A stretch of DNA of 64,000 nucleotides, from assembly GCA_029310945.1 (NCBI GenBank), contig JARJFC010000003.1:62001-126000 (forward strand), read 5' to 3'. Below, piece after piece: positions 16,793 through 23,998 of this stretch. A program made the position numbers and the translations under genes. The notes below the pieces were generated by a model. The model ran no database searches, had not been told where the DNA came from, and saw only the letters and a program-made list of their open reading frames with translations. The stretch is from Leptospira sp. 96542 (GTDB lineage: Bacteria > Spirochaetota > Leptospiria > Leptospirales > Leptospiraceae). How positions within the stretch are numbered: position 1 is the stretch's first letter; every line of letters starts with the position of its first letter.

Positions 16793-17884
16793 CTATGATT
16801 TGGTGATGAAGTCAAGTTCCCCGGAATGAAAAAGGGTATCGATACCCAGAATTTGGCGTTCTGTTCTTGGACCAAACAAAAAATCTCCAAATGGTAAAAT
16901 GCCTGTTTGTTTGCCAAGTTCCAACCATTCTGTAACCTTTGGGTGATCTAAATCCAGAATTCCCCGTTTTCCGAGTATGTTCGATTTACACTGAGCATAC
17001 TTCCATCGGTGTTGGAAAATTTTGTTTGGGGGTGGGAGTTTCCATTCCGATTCCAAATGTTCGGATATGAGATTTTTTGCAAAAACACTTGGATTTTTAT
17101 TTTCATCCATCCAGTGATCAAAATGAGTTTCTGAAAAAGATTCGCTGAATTGGACCAAAAGCCAATGACTACCACTGTCACCAGTTTTGTATTTTAAACT
17201 TTCCCAACTGGTATATTCCCATTCAGAACCAGCCACTAGTTTTGTGGTAATGGGAATTTCTGCATCTGGAAAAAAACCTAAATTTTCGAATTTGGGATTC
17301 AGTGTTTGCCAATACAAACAGCTAGTTAGTGTTTTGCGGTAGTTGGCATAAGGTGTTAAAAATTTTATCCATTGGTTTAGGAATTTATTTTTTGGTGAAT
17401 TCTTGAAAATATCCAATAACTGAGGAACCGGTAATGTCGGAAGAAACGATTTTGTTTCGAAAGAAATCTCTTTGTCTGAATTTTGAAATTTTAGAATCCA
17501 ATTTCCGTTTCTTTTCGAAAGAACTGATTCTAATTGGAATCCATGTTTTGTTTCTGCATCACGTGCGAGAGTTTTGGGTATCGAATTCATTCCTGTTTTT
17601 GGAAAATAGTGTACTTTGTCGAAGATCGGTAAACATTCTAAATGGGGAGCGTTGATTTTTAGGTAATCTAGTAGGTTTGTTCCACGCGTGTTACCTTTGT
17701 GTTTTATGTTTAGATTGTTTTGGAACATTGTGGCACCAAAATCAAACATACAATCTGGCGTTTGTTTGGTAGATAACCTTCCACCTATGCCGCGTGCCTT
17801 GTCCCAGAGCAAAGTAGGAGTATTTTTTGCTATTACTGATGCGCAAATACCTGCGCCAATCACACAGAAATCGGGAGAATTCAT
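16793..17884 (-). CDS. Renalase-like FAD-dependent oxidoreductase
   Basis: The protein has 363 residues. The N-terminus CVIGAGICASVIAKN is the FAD-binding Rossmann loop, followed by WDKARGIGGRLSTKQ, the second dinucleotide motif typical of renalase and bacterial amine-oxidase-like proteins (usual form KGRGVGGRM.T). A FDFGATMF stretch follows, matching the D.GA.YF motif. The C-terminus CKSNILGKRGILDLDHPKV sits where the second FAD contact lies. Bacterial renalases oxidise wrongly reduced nicotinamide isomers; that activity is inferred. It is immediately upstream of the hydrolase gene on the same strand. Confidence 0.84.
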   Translation of the reverse strand: MNSPDFCVIGAGICASVIAKNTPTLLWDKARGIGGRLSTKQTPDCMFDFGATMFQNNLNIKHKGNTRGTNLLDYLKINAPHLECLPIFDKVHYFPKTGMNSIPKTLARDAETKHGFQLESVLSKRNGNWILKFQNSDKEISFETKSFLPTLPVPQLLDIFKNSPKNKFLNQWIKFLTPYANYRKTLTSCLYWQTLNPKFENLGFFPDAEIPITTKLVAGSEWEYTSWESLKYKTGDSGSHWLLVQFSESFSETHFDHWMDENKNPSVFAKNLISEHLESEWKLPPPNKIFQHRWKYAQCKSNILGKRGILDLDHPKVTEWLELGKQTGILPFGDFLFGPRTERQILGIDTLFHSGELDFITKS

Positions 17885-17929
17885 TTCTAATTTACGAAAT
17901 ATTCTTTGTGATTGTATTAAAACAACAAT

Positions 17930-18151
17930 TTATAATTGTTTTATAACAGCCTTTAAGTCATTAATGAGAGAATAGGGAACGGGTTTGATTTCTTCCGCAA
18001 GTTTGATTGTGTCTTCAATGGTTCTTGATAACACTTGTTTTTCGGCTTGGTAAGCAGCAGTGGGAAGTTTGGATTTATTCTTTTTGAAAATGGTGACTTT
18101 GGTGTCTATGATTTCAATCATTTGGTTTAGATATTGAACTTTTTGATCCAT
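17930..18151 (-). CDS. Small helical protein of unknown function
   Basis: A 73-residue protein, almost entirely predicted helix with heptad-like hydrophobic spacing (VQYLNQMIEIIDTKVTIF, then TIEDTIKLAEEI). No family recognised. It is divergent from the methyltransferase gene with only 29 bases between start codons and has no clear ribosome-binding site. The frame lies between two real genes with little other use for the DNA, which favours it being coding. It might share a promoter region with its divergent neighbour. Confidence 0.6.
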   Translation of the reverse strand: MDQKVQYLNQMIEIIDTKVTIFKKNKSKLPTAAYQAEKQVLSRTIEDTIKLAEEIKPVPYSLINDLKAVIKQL

Positions 18152-18180
18152 GTAAAAATAGAAAACTAAACTTTAAAAAA

Positions 18181-18795
18181 ATGAAAGATGATTTTTTAAA
18201 TTGGAAACAGAAAATATCTGTAGTTGAGACCATTACGGATTTAGAATTTGATTCTATCTTTCCTGAAGGAATCAAAAACATATCGCCATACCAATGGACT
18301 CCTGTTTCTGTTATCCAAACCATTTCCGAATACCTAAAAACTGAACCAGTTTCAGCATTTTTAGACTTGGGTTCAGGCCCCGGTAAACTTGCGATTTTAC
18401 TTTCACTTTGGCACTCCTTTCCCATCAAAGGCATTGAAGTTAGAAAAAACCTTTTTGATTTTGCAGAAGTAATCAAAGAAAAATTAGAAATTCCAAATTT
18501 AGAGTTTTTTAATAGAGATTTTTTACATTTTGATTTAAGTCAATTTTCACATGTCTATTGTTTTAATCCTATGTATGAACAAATGACTGGCAAACACTCA
18601 ATTGACGATTCCCTTCCAAAATCATCAATTTTATACATTCAAAATTTACTACGTTTGAAAGAACGTTTTAAGGATTTGAAGTTAGGATCCAAAATAATCA
18701 CATACCATGGATTTGGTGGGAAAATGCCCGATAACTTTCGACTTATTAAAAAGATCGAGTTAGAATCGGGCGATGTAGAAATTTGGGAAAAGTAG
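18181..18795 (+). CDS. Class I SAM-dependent methyltransferase
   Basis: The protein has 204 residues. The SAM site is SAFLDLGSGPGKLAILLSLW (about residues 59-78), followed by IKGIEVRKNLFDFAEVI and a motif IV of the form VYCFNPMYEQM. The pattern of a short N-terminal helical part plus SAM core, and the F-N-P motif, recalls protein or rRNA methyltransferases related to DOT1-like enzymes, where an aromatic-Asn-Pro site often marks N-methylation. The substrate is not clear. It ends 2 bases before the convergent permease gene. Confidence 0.83.
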   Translation: MKDDFLNWKQKISVVETITDLEFDSIFPEGIKNISPYQWTPVSVIQTISEYLKTEPVSAFLDLGSGPGKLAILLSLWHSFPIKGIEVRKNLFDFAEVIKEKLEIPNLEFFNRDFLHFDLSQFSHVYCFNPMYEQMTGKHSIDDSLPKSSILYIQNLLRLKERFKDLKLGSKIITYHGFGGKMPDNFRLIKKIELESGDVEIWEK

Positions 18796-18797
18796 GA

Positions 18798-20234
18798 TCA
18801 ATACTTTCGATTCAAATTTGGTTTCGCAAAAATTAGGTAAAGAAAACCCGAACCGATCACAATCAAACTGGTAAATATCATTCCGTAATCAATGTACCAA
18901 GGTTCTTCTGGAGTTCTTGGCCAAATCATATTCGCCACGGCTAGTAGTCCATAAACAAGTGCGATGACATTGACAATCAGCCCCCATCTTCCCAATGTAA
19001 AACTTCCACCAGGTTTCCATCCTTTGTTTCTTGCATACAAAGCACCGATCACAACCATTTGGAATGCTATATAAATTCCGACAGATGCGAAACTAATGAT
19101 TGTGGTGACTGCATCTTGTAACCAGTGACCGATGCTCGCGATGATGATGGGAATTATACCTGTGACGAGTAGAGCATTTGTTGGAACCTTAGAACGATCT
19201 GAAAGTGTTCCAAGGTATTTACTTCCAAAAACCATACCGTCACGACCAAAAGAGAATAAGAGTCTACTGGCAGCTGCTTGTAAACTGAGTAAACAGGATA
19301 AAAAGGAAACCATCACAACTAGTATTACAAGTTTGTATCCAGTATCTCCCATTGCCGATACAAGTGTGGAGGTAACTGGGTCAGAGTCTTCTCCTGATAT
19401 TGCCTTGTTTAGATCTGGAACGGCTAGGAGGAGTGCCAGACAAATGAATGTGGCTGCCCCACCACCAATATAAATTGTCATACGCATTGATTTTGGAATA
19501 GCGGAACTAGCGTTTGGTGTTTCTTCTGCGACATCCCCACAGGCTTCAAATCCGTAATAACAGAACATTGCCGCCACCGAAGAAGCAAGAAAGGCAGGCA
19601 TATAACTTGTGTCAGATCCAATTCCAAAATTATCCCAAAGAATAGAAATTGAATTTACTTTAGCGAAAAAGAGTAAATACCCCCCAACTACTATGGCACC
19701 AAGCAGTTCACAAAAAAAACCGAAAAAGGCAACTTTTGCGAGTAACCTAGTCCCACTTAGGTTGAGAAGAGTAGAGAGAAGGATCATGGCCACCGCAATC
19801 CAGATAAATCCTGTTTCCCCAAGTTCAATCCCAAGTAAATGGTTTAAGAACGGAGCTCCCCCGACAGCAACAGCAGCCACGGTTGTAAAAAGTGCCCAGG
19901 CATAGACCCAAGCAGAAATCCACGCATAACGTTCTCCTACGAGGCGGAGTGCCCATGGGTAGATTCCTCCAGAGATGGGGTATTGGGAAACCACTTCACC
20001 AAACACCAAACAAACCAGGAACTGCCCAAGTCCCACGATTAGGTAATTCCAGATCATTGGAGGACCACCCGCTTGGATGGCCATTGCGAAAACGGAATAC
20101 ACTCCCACAACGGGGGAAAGGTAGGTGAATCCCAAAGAAAAATTTTCCCAAAAACTCATACTTCGGTCGAACTCAGATTTGAGCCCCAGAGCTTCTAATT
20201 GTTCCGTATCATTTGCACTTGGTTTCTCTGTCAT
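18798..20234 (-). CDS. APC-superfamily amino-acid permease
   Basis: 478 residues with about 12 membrane helices. The N-terminal helix pair contains SFWENFSLGFTYLSPVVGVY and the loop VVSQYPISGGIYPWALRL, matching the substrate-binding unwound helix of APC transporters. It includes YYGFEACGDVAEETPNAS, with the FxGFE-like motif at helix 6. The overall look fits the GABA permease/choline-type branch that exchanges or takes up amino acids or polyamines. It is monocistronic, with a divergent small lipoprotein gene upstream. Confidence 0.9.
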   Translation of the reverse strand: MTEKPSANDTEQLEALGLKSEFDRSMSFWENFSLGFTYLSPVVGVYSVFAMAIQAGGPPMIWNYLIVGLGQFLVCLVFGEVVSQYPISGGIYPWALRLVGERYAWISAWVYAWALFTTVAAVAVGGAPFLNHLLGIELGETGFIWIAVAMILLSTLLNLSGTRLLAKVAFFGFFCELLGAIVVGGYLLFFAKVNSISILWDNFGIGSDTSYMPAFLASSVAAMFCYYGFEACGDVAEETPNASSAIPKSMRMTIYIGGGAATFICLALLLAVPDLNKAISGEDSDPVTSTLVSAMGDTGYKLVILVVMVSFLSCLLSLQAAASRLLFSFGRDGMVFGSKYLGTLSDRSKVPTNALLVTGIIPIIIASIGHWLQDAVTTIISFASVGIYIAFQMVVIGALYARNKGWKPGGSFTLGRWGLIVNVIALVYGLLAVANMIWPRTPEEPWYIDYGMIFTSLIVIGSGFLYLIFAKPNLNRKY

Positions 20235-20377
20235 GGATTCTGTTTAAAAAATGGAGCTATCTTTCCAAGTTTTTTATTAGAATGAGTACTAATTCTTTCT
20301 GTGGGGTAAAAGAAATTCCATAGTTTTTTACATTGACTGAGTTTTAAAATTGGGTCTACTGACCCTTGGTATTCAAA

Positions 20378-20617
20378 ATGAAAAAACTATTGATTTTACT
20401 TTTAACTCTATTCATCTCTTTGTCCTGTGCGAGTGCAGACAACAAAGGGGAAGGTGGTTCAGAAGAACCAGGTTTTCTTGATAAATTGGTCGAAAAGGCA
20501 CAATCGGAAGAAGGCCAGAAAATGATCAAAATGGGAAAGGAAAAATTAGAAGACCCAGAAACCCAAGAAAAATTGAAATCGCTGATGTCAAAAGACAAAA
20601 AGAAAAAAGCGGAATAA
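20378..20617 (+). CDS. Small highly charged lipoprotein
   Basis: 79 residues starting MKKLLILLLTLF at the ATG. The signal peptide ends LFISLSCASA, a good lipobox. The mature part is about 60 residues, strongly charged and probably helical (LDKLVEKAQSEEGQKMIKMG), ending in a lysine run KDKKKKAE. No family recognised. A small inverted repeat GGGTC-TACT-GACCC (20352-20365) ends 12 bases before the start. Short Leptospira lipoproteins of this type are common and mostly unstudied. Confidence 0.75.
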   Translation: MKKLLILLLTLFISLSCASADNKGEGGSEEPGFLDKLVEKAQSEEGQKMIKMGKEKLEDPETQEKLKSLMSKDKKKKAE

Positions 20618-20712
20618 CAAATCAGTAGGATCTGTAAAAAATTTGCCCATTCCCAATTTGGCATGGCTAAAAAATAGGAATGCGGCAAAACTTTTTGTAA
20701 ATTGAAATATAC

Positions 20713-21810
20713 CTAAAATCGGTCGTCACCTTCCAAACTAACATCTGCTTGTTTGGCAATTGCAAAATAAATACTATTTTTTAGCTCTTCGTATTCATTT
20801 GAGTCGCAAAAAAAATAAAGTGATAGAGTATGACAGGTTTTATCATTTATGAATAAAATCTTGTGGTTAGTGATTAAAATTTCTTCTAAATCCTCAAACG
20901 AAATTTTTTTGGAGAAGATTTGTACAAAGTTTGATCCAATGCGAATGATTCGTTTTTGTTTTAATTTCCAAAAAACATAGAAACTTGGAGAAAAACCAAC
21001 AAACAAACTGAGAATTAAAAAAATAATCTCACCCAAGGTAGGTGGGAAATTTTCCCAATTCACAATGGACAAAAGGAGGATTTCTCCTATAAAAAAATGG
21101 AAAAAAATACAAAACGCAAAACCGAGGATGATACTGACAAAAAGATAAATTTTTGGAAAAAACAAGGATTCGATGATGTATTCCCCATTTTGAATCCCAA
21201 AATGAATGTTAGAATGTTTCGGAAATTCAGGCTGCGTATTTATTTGATCCTCACTGAATCTTCGTTTGTGGATTGGTAGATCAAGTTCCGTATGTTCTAA
21301 TGTGATAGAATCGTTTATTTTCATCGGGATTTGTAGAAACTTAGCGATCTTTTCTCCAAATTGCCTGACTTCGAATATCTTTGTGGATTCGGCTAAAATT
21401 ATTGGGGAAGGCGTTCCATTTGTTACTACAGTGTACACCGTAATGGTTCTGTGTCCATTTTTTGATTTAATAATATAATTATACTCTGAATAACTGATGG
21501 ATTTAATTTCATGAAACAAAAGTTCGCTAATGATTTTTTTGTTCTCTAGGATATAGAATTTTTTAGAATTTCCTTCGAACACAAATTGTTTAGTTTTTAG
21601 TAAAAATTTTAGCACAAAGAACGGTGATAAAAAACTGATGATGAAAAATCCGAATAGAAGGTAACCTTCACTTCCCATTTCCATAAAAACGTCCCACAAA
21701 ATGGGCACGATGATAAATAAGACAAGTATGTTCATGGAAAGTGTTATCCATTGAATTTTACCGTAATGTTTTGATTTGTGGTCAAAAAATTTTAAATCTG
21801 TTTTCATCAT
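20713..21810 (-). CDS. Membrane protein of unknown function with two PH-like soluble parts
   Basis: 365 residues. Two helix pairs (about residues 22-72 and 222-285) each precede a soluble domain. The first soluble part contains FYILENKKIISELLFHEIKS, IYSEYNYIIKSKNGHRTI-type strands and IILAESTKIFEVRQFGEKIA, a pattern seen in bacterial PH (bPH2) membrane proteins. The second repeats the pattern (RIIRIGSNFVQIFSKKISFE). This suggests a duplicated TM-TM-bPH module. I do not recognise a named family. The gene is alone, with the EAL gene downstream of its own promoter region on the same strand. Confidence 0.75.
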   Translation of the reverse strand: MMKTDLKFFDHKSKHYGKIQWITLSMNILVLFIIVPILWDVFMEMGSEGYLLFGFFIISFLSPFFVLKFLLKTKQFVFEGNSKKFYILENKKIISELLFHEIKSISYSEYNYIIKSKNGHRTITVYTVVTNGTPSPIILAESTKIFEVRQFGEKIAKFLQIPMKINDSITLEHTELDLPIHKRRFSEDQINTQPEFPKHSNIHFGIQNGEYIIESLFFPKIYLFVSIILGFAFCIFFHFFIGEILLLSIVNWENFPPTLGEIIFLILSLFVGFSPSFYVFWKLKQKRIIRIGSNFVQIFSKKISFEDLEEILITNHKILFINDKTCHTLSLYFFCDSNEYEELKNSIYFAIAKQADVSLEGDDRF

Positions 21811-21871
21811 TTCCCTTTGCCCGCAAATCTCTTGGAAGGCAGAACCTTCGTTTGGCCAAATTAATTTTGGA

Positions 21872-23542
21872 TTAATACTGAATCTTTAATTGGTTTGGTG
21901 GAGGAATTTCTTTCGATGGTTCCATAAATAAATAGCCTTGCGAAAATTCGATCCCAAGATTATTTATTATTTCTTGGATTTGTGGTTTATCGACATATTC
22001 GGCAACAACTTTGGCTCCAATGCCATGAGCAAGTTCTACAATCCCCTTTACGAGTAGGAATGCTGTGGGGTTGTTTGGTAATTCTCTGATAAACTGACCG
22101 TCAATTTTTAAATAATCTGGATCGATTTCGAGAAGACGTGACAAGTTAGAATGCTGAATTCCAAAATCGTCAATTGCAATTTGGCAACCAATGGATTTAA
22201 GTTCTCTAATGGTATTCACACTATTTTTATTTTCTAAAAAACTGATATCTTCCAAAATTTCAAAAGTAATTTGATTAGGGTTGATTTTGTATTCGTTTAA
22301 TTTCGTTTCTACCCATTTGCTAAAACTTGTATATTCTAATTCAGATTCAGTTAGATTGATCGAAAATTCGAATTCAGAACCTGAAAAATATTTCATCGAC
22401 TCGTCTATCATTTGTAAGCCGATAAGCCGAATGGAACCAGTTGCTTTTGCAAGATTTAAAAAATAATGGGGAGGTAAAAATTTATCTTTGTCTTTGATTC
22501 TAGCCAAACATTCAAACTTATAAATGGAATTGGTTTTGTTGTCCACAATTCCCTGAAAAAAAGGTACTACTTCTTTTTTTAGGATGGCATTTCTAATTTT
22601 TTGACTCGTCTGGAAATTTTGCAGGTGGTGGTCTGTTGACAATTCATCAGTATAAGCGACAAAGTTTTTATTTGAATTTTCCTCAGATTGAAAAAGTGCA
22701 AGTTTTGCTTTGTAATAACAATCTTCTTTACCATTGGCAGAAGAAAAATAACAATCCAAATGAAAACTTACATCGTCCAAAACAATATCATCTGATTTTG
22801 TCATAAGTCTAAACGTATCTACGATTTTTGTGAGTTCTTCTTCCGTTAAGTCTGAAAGGATCGCGATTTCGTCTTCATAAATATGAAATATTGAATGTTC
22901 TCCTTTGAGATGTACATTCAACATTTCTAAAAATCGACCAACTAATTTTCTATATACGCTGATACCGAAATTTTTAATAATGATAGGGTATGTTGCAATT
23001 TTTATCAAAACAATGGATTGATTCTGGACATGTGGATTTGTAACAGTTTTGATCAGAGATTCAAAATTTGGAAATTTTGTATCAGGATTAAAGTACAAGG
23101 ATCTTTCTAATTCGTGGTTTTTTTCTTCCAGAGATTTTTCTTGGAAATAGGAAGCAATGGCCTGTTTGATTGTGAGTTCTAAATCATTGGCGTCCCAAGG
23201 TTTGGAAAGATACCGATACAAACACCCATGGTTCAAAGCGTTGCCAATGGCTTGGGCTGGTGCTTGCCCAGTGAGCATAATTTTTTTGGTTTTTGGGTTT
23301 GTGTTTTGCAAAGCAATGAGGAATTCGTCACCCTTTTGGCCTGGCATCACTTGGTCACAGATGACAACCGCTAGGTCTTCTCCGTGTGCGTTGATTTCGT
23401 CAATAATTTCTTTCGCAGATTCGGCACTCTCTGCCGTTTCAATGATAAAATTGGCTCCAAAAACTTTTTTTAGCTGTTCTTTTAGGTTCCAGAGAATGAA
23501 GAATTCATCGTCGACGCAGAGAATATAATATTTAGATTCCAA
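21872..23542 (-). CDS. Response regulator with degenerate GGDEF and intact EAL domain
   Basis: The protein has 556 residues. REC domain at 1-125: acidic pocket CVDDE, phosphoacceptor Asp in VVICDQVMPGQKGDEF, Thr in MLTGQ and Lys in LSKPWD. Residues 150-300 look like a GGDEF fold, but the signature is replaced (HIYEDEIAILS), so cyclase activity is unlikely. EAL at 315-550: ECLAR for the ExL motif, NLTESE, EILEDIS, IDDFGIQHSNL, LKIDGQF, VVAEYVD and SQGYLF, so the metal and catalytic residues are largely present. It probably breaks down cyclic di-GMP under control of an unlinked sensor kinase. It is divergent from the RRM gene at 23688. Confidence 0.93.
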   Translation of the reverse strand: MESKYYILCVDDEFFILWNLKEQLKKVFGANFIIETAESAESAKEIIDEINAHGEDLAVVICDQVMPGQKGDEFLIALQNTNPKTKKIMLTGQAPAQAIGNALNHGCLYRYLSKPWDANDLELTIKQAIASYFQEKSLEEKNHELERSLYFNPDTKFPNFESLIKTVTNPHVQNQSIVLIKIATYPIIIKNFGISVYRKLVGRFLEMLNVHLKGEHSIFHIYEDEIAILSDLTEEELTKIVDTFRLMTKSDDIVLDDVSFHLDCYFSSANGKEDCYYKAKLALFQSEENSNKNFVAYTDELSTDHHLQNFQTSQKIRNAILKKEVVPFFQGIVDNKTNSIYKFECLARIKDKDKFLPPHYFLNLAKATGSIRLIGLQMIDESMKYFSGSEFEFSINLTESELEYTSFSKWVETKLNEYKINPNQITFEILEDISFLENKNSVNTIRELKSIGCQIAIDDFGIQHSNLSRLLEIDPDYLKIDGQFIRELPNNPTAFLLVKGIVELAHGIGAKVVAEYVDKPQIQEIINNLGIEFSQGYLFMEPSKEIPPPNQLKIQY

Positions 23543-23610
23543 AACAAATCCTTTATGAAAACAGGCTCTAGGAGAAACGTATTTTTAGATTATGCAAGAA
23601 ATATTTGCTG

Positions 23611-23639
23611 TTGACATTTTCTTAAGATCGAATTAAATC
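23611..23639 (+). promoter_or_regulatory. Sigma70-type promoter for the RRM gene
   Basis: A perfect TTGACA -35 box at 23611-23616 is followed after 17 bases by TAAATC at 23634-23639 (three of six -10 positions). It points toward the RRM gene and would start RNA near 23646, inside or at the edge of the hairpin described next. Confidence 0.5.
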
Positions 23640-23672
23640 ATGCCGTTCCGTGTGTACGGGGCATGTTTTTTT
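23639..23672 (+). promoter_or_regulatory. Terminator-like hairpin in the leader of the RRM gene
   Basis: CATGCCGT (23639-23646) pairs with ACGG-GG-CATG (23656-23665) as an 8-pair stem with a two-G bulge and a 9-base loop, followed directly by seven T (23666-23672). This is the build of an intrinsic terminator, but it lies upstream of the RRM ribosome site with no plus-strand gene ahead of it. It could be an attenuator or a cold-responsive leader structure. If transcription starts near 23646 the left arm would be lost, so the true start site matters. Confidence 0.5.
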
Positions 23673-23687
23673 GTTACGAGGATAGGA

Positions 23688-23957
23688 ATGGTTTCTAATA
23701 AAATTTACGTCGGGAATTTAAAGTTTTCCCTCAAGGAAGAGAATATCCGCCAGATTTTCTCTGTTTATGGTGTGATCCAAGATCTCAAAATGATCCATGA
23801 TCGGGAAACGGGTAATTTCCGAGGGTTTGCCTTTATCACGTATGCAAATCCAGGAGAAGCGGAAGAAGCTGTGGCACAAATGAACGGACAACCCGTTGAT
23901 GGGCGCAATTTAAAGGTAACATTTGCTGAGGACAAAAGAAAAGAGAGGCAAAATTAA
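23688..23957 (+). CDS. Single-RRM RNA-binding protein
   Basis: 90 residues from the ATG at 23688, chosen because GAGGATAGGA sits just upstream and the RRM begins at once. RNP2 is KIYVGNL (residues 5-11) and RNP1 is FRGFAFITYA (near residue 44), both canonical. After the RRM only a short basic tail (AEDKRKERQN) follows. This type resembles the cyanobacterial Rbp proteins, several of which are cold-induced. Its RNP1 is much better conserved than that of the protein at 6751-7119, so the two are unlikely to be interchangeable. The aminopeptidase N gene starts 42 bases downstream. Confidence 0.93.
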   Translation: MVSNKIYVGNLKFSLKEENIRQIFSVYGVIQDLKMIHDRETGNFRGFAFITYANPGEAEEAVAQMNGQPVDGRNLKVTFAEDKRKERQN

Positions 23958-23998
23958 AATTCACTTTTCGATAAACCACACCGTATTACAGAAGGAGG

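Noticed and set aside
19132..20128. Plus-strand open frames opposite the amino-acid permease
   Set aside because: No motif, no ribosome site, and they mirror the membrane-protein codon pattern of the real gene.
20352..20365. Inverted repeat GGGTC-TACT-GACCC before the small lipoprotein gene
   Set aside because: Only five pairs and no other support; such short repeats arise by chance, so it is mentioned only in the gene entry.
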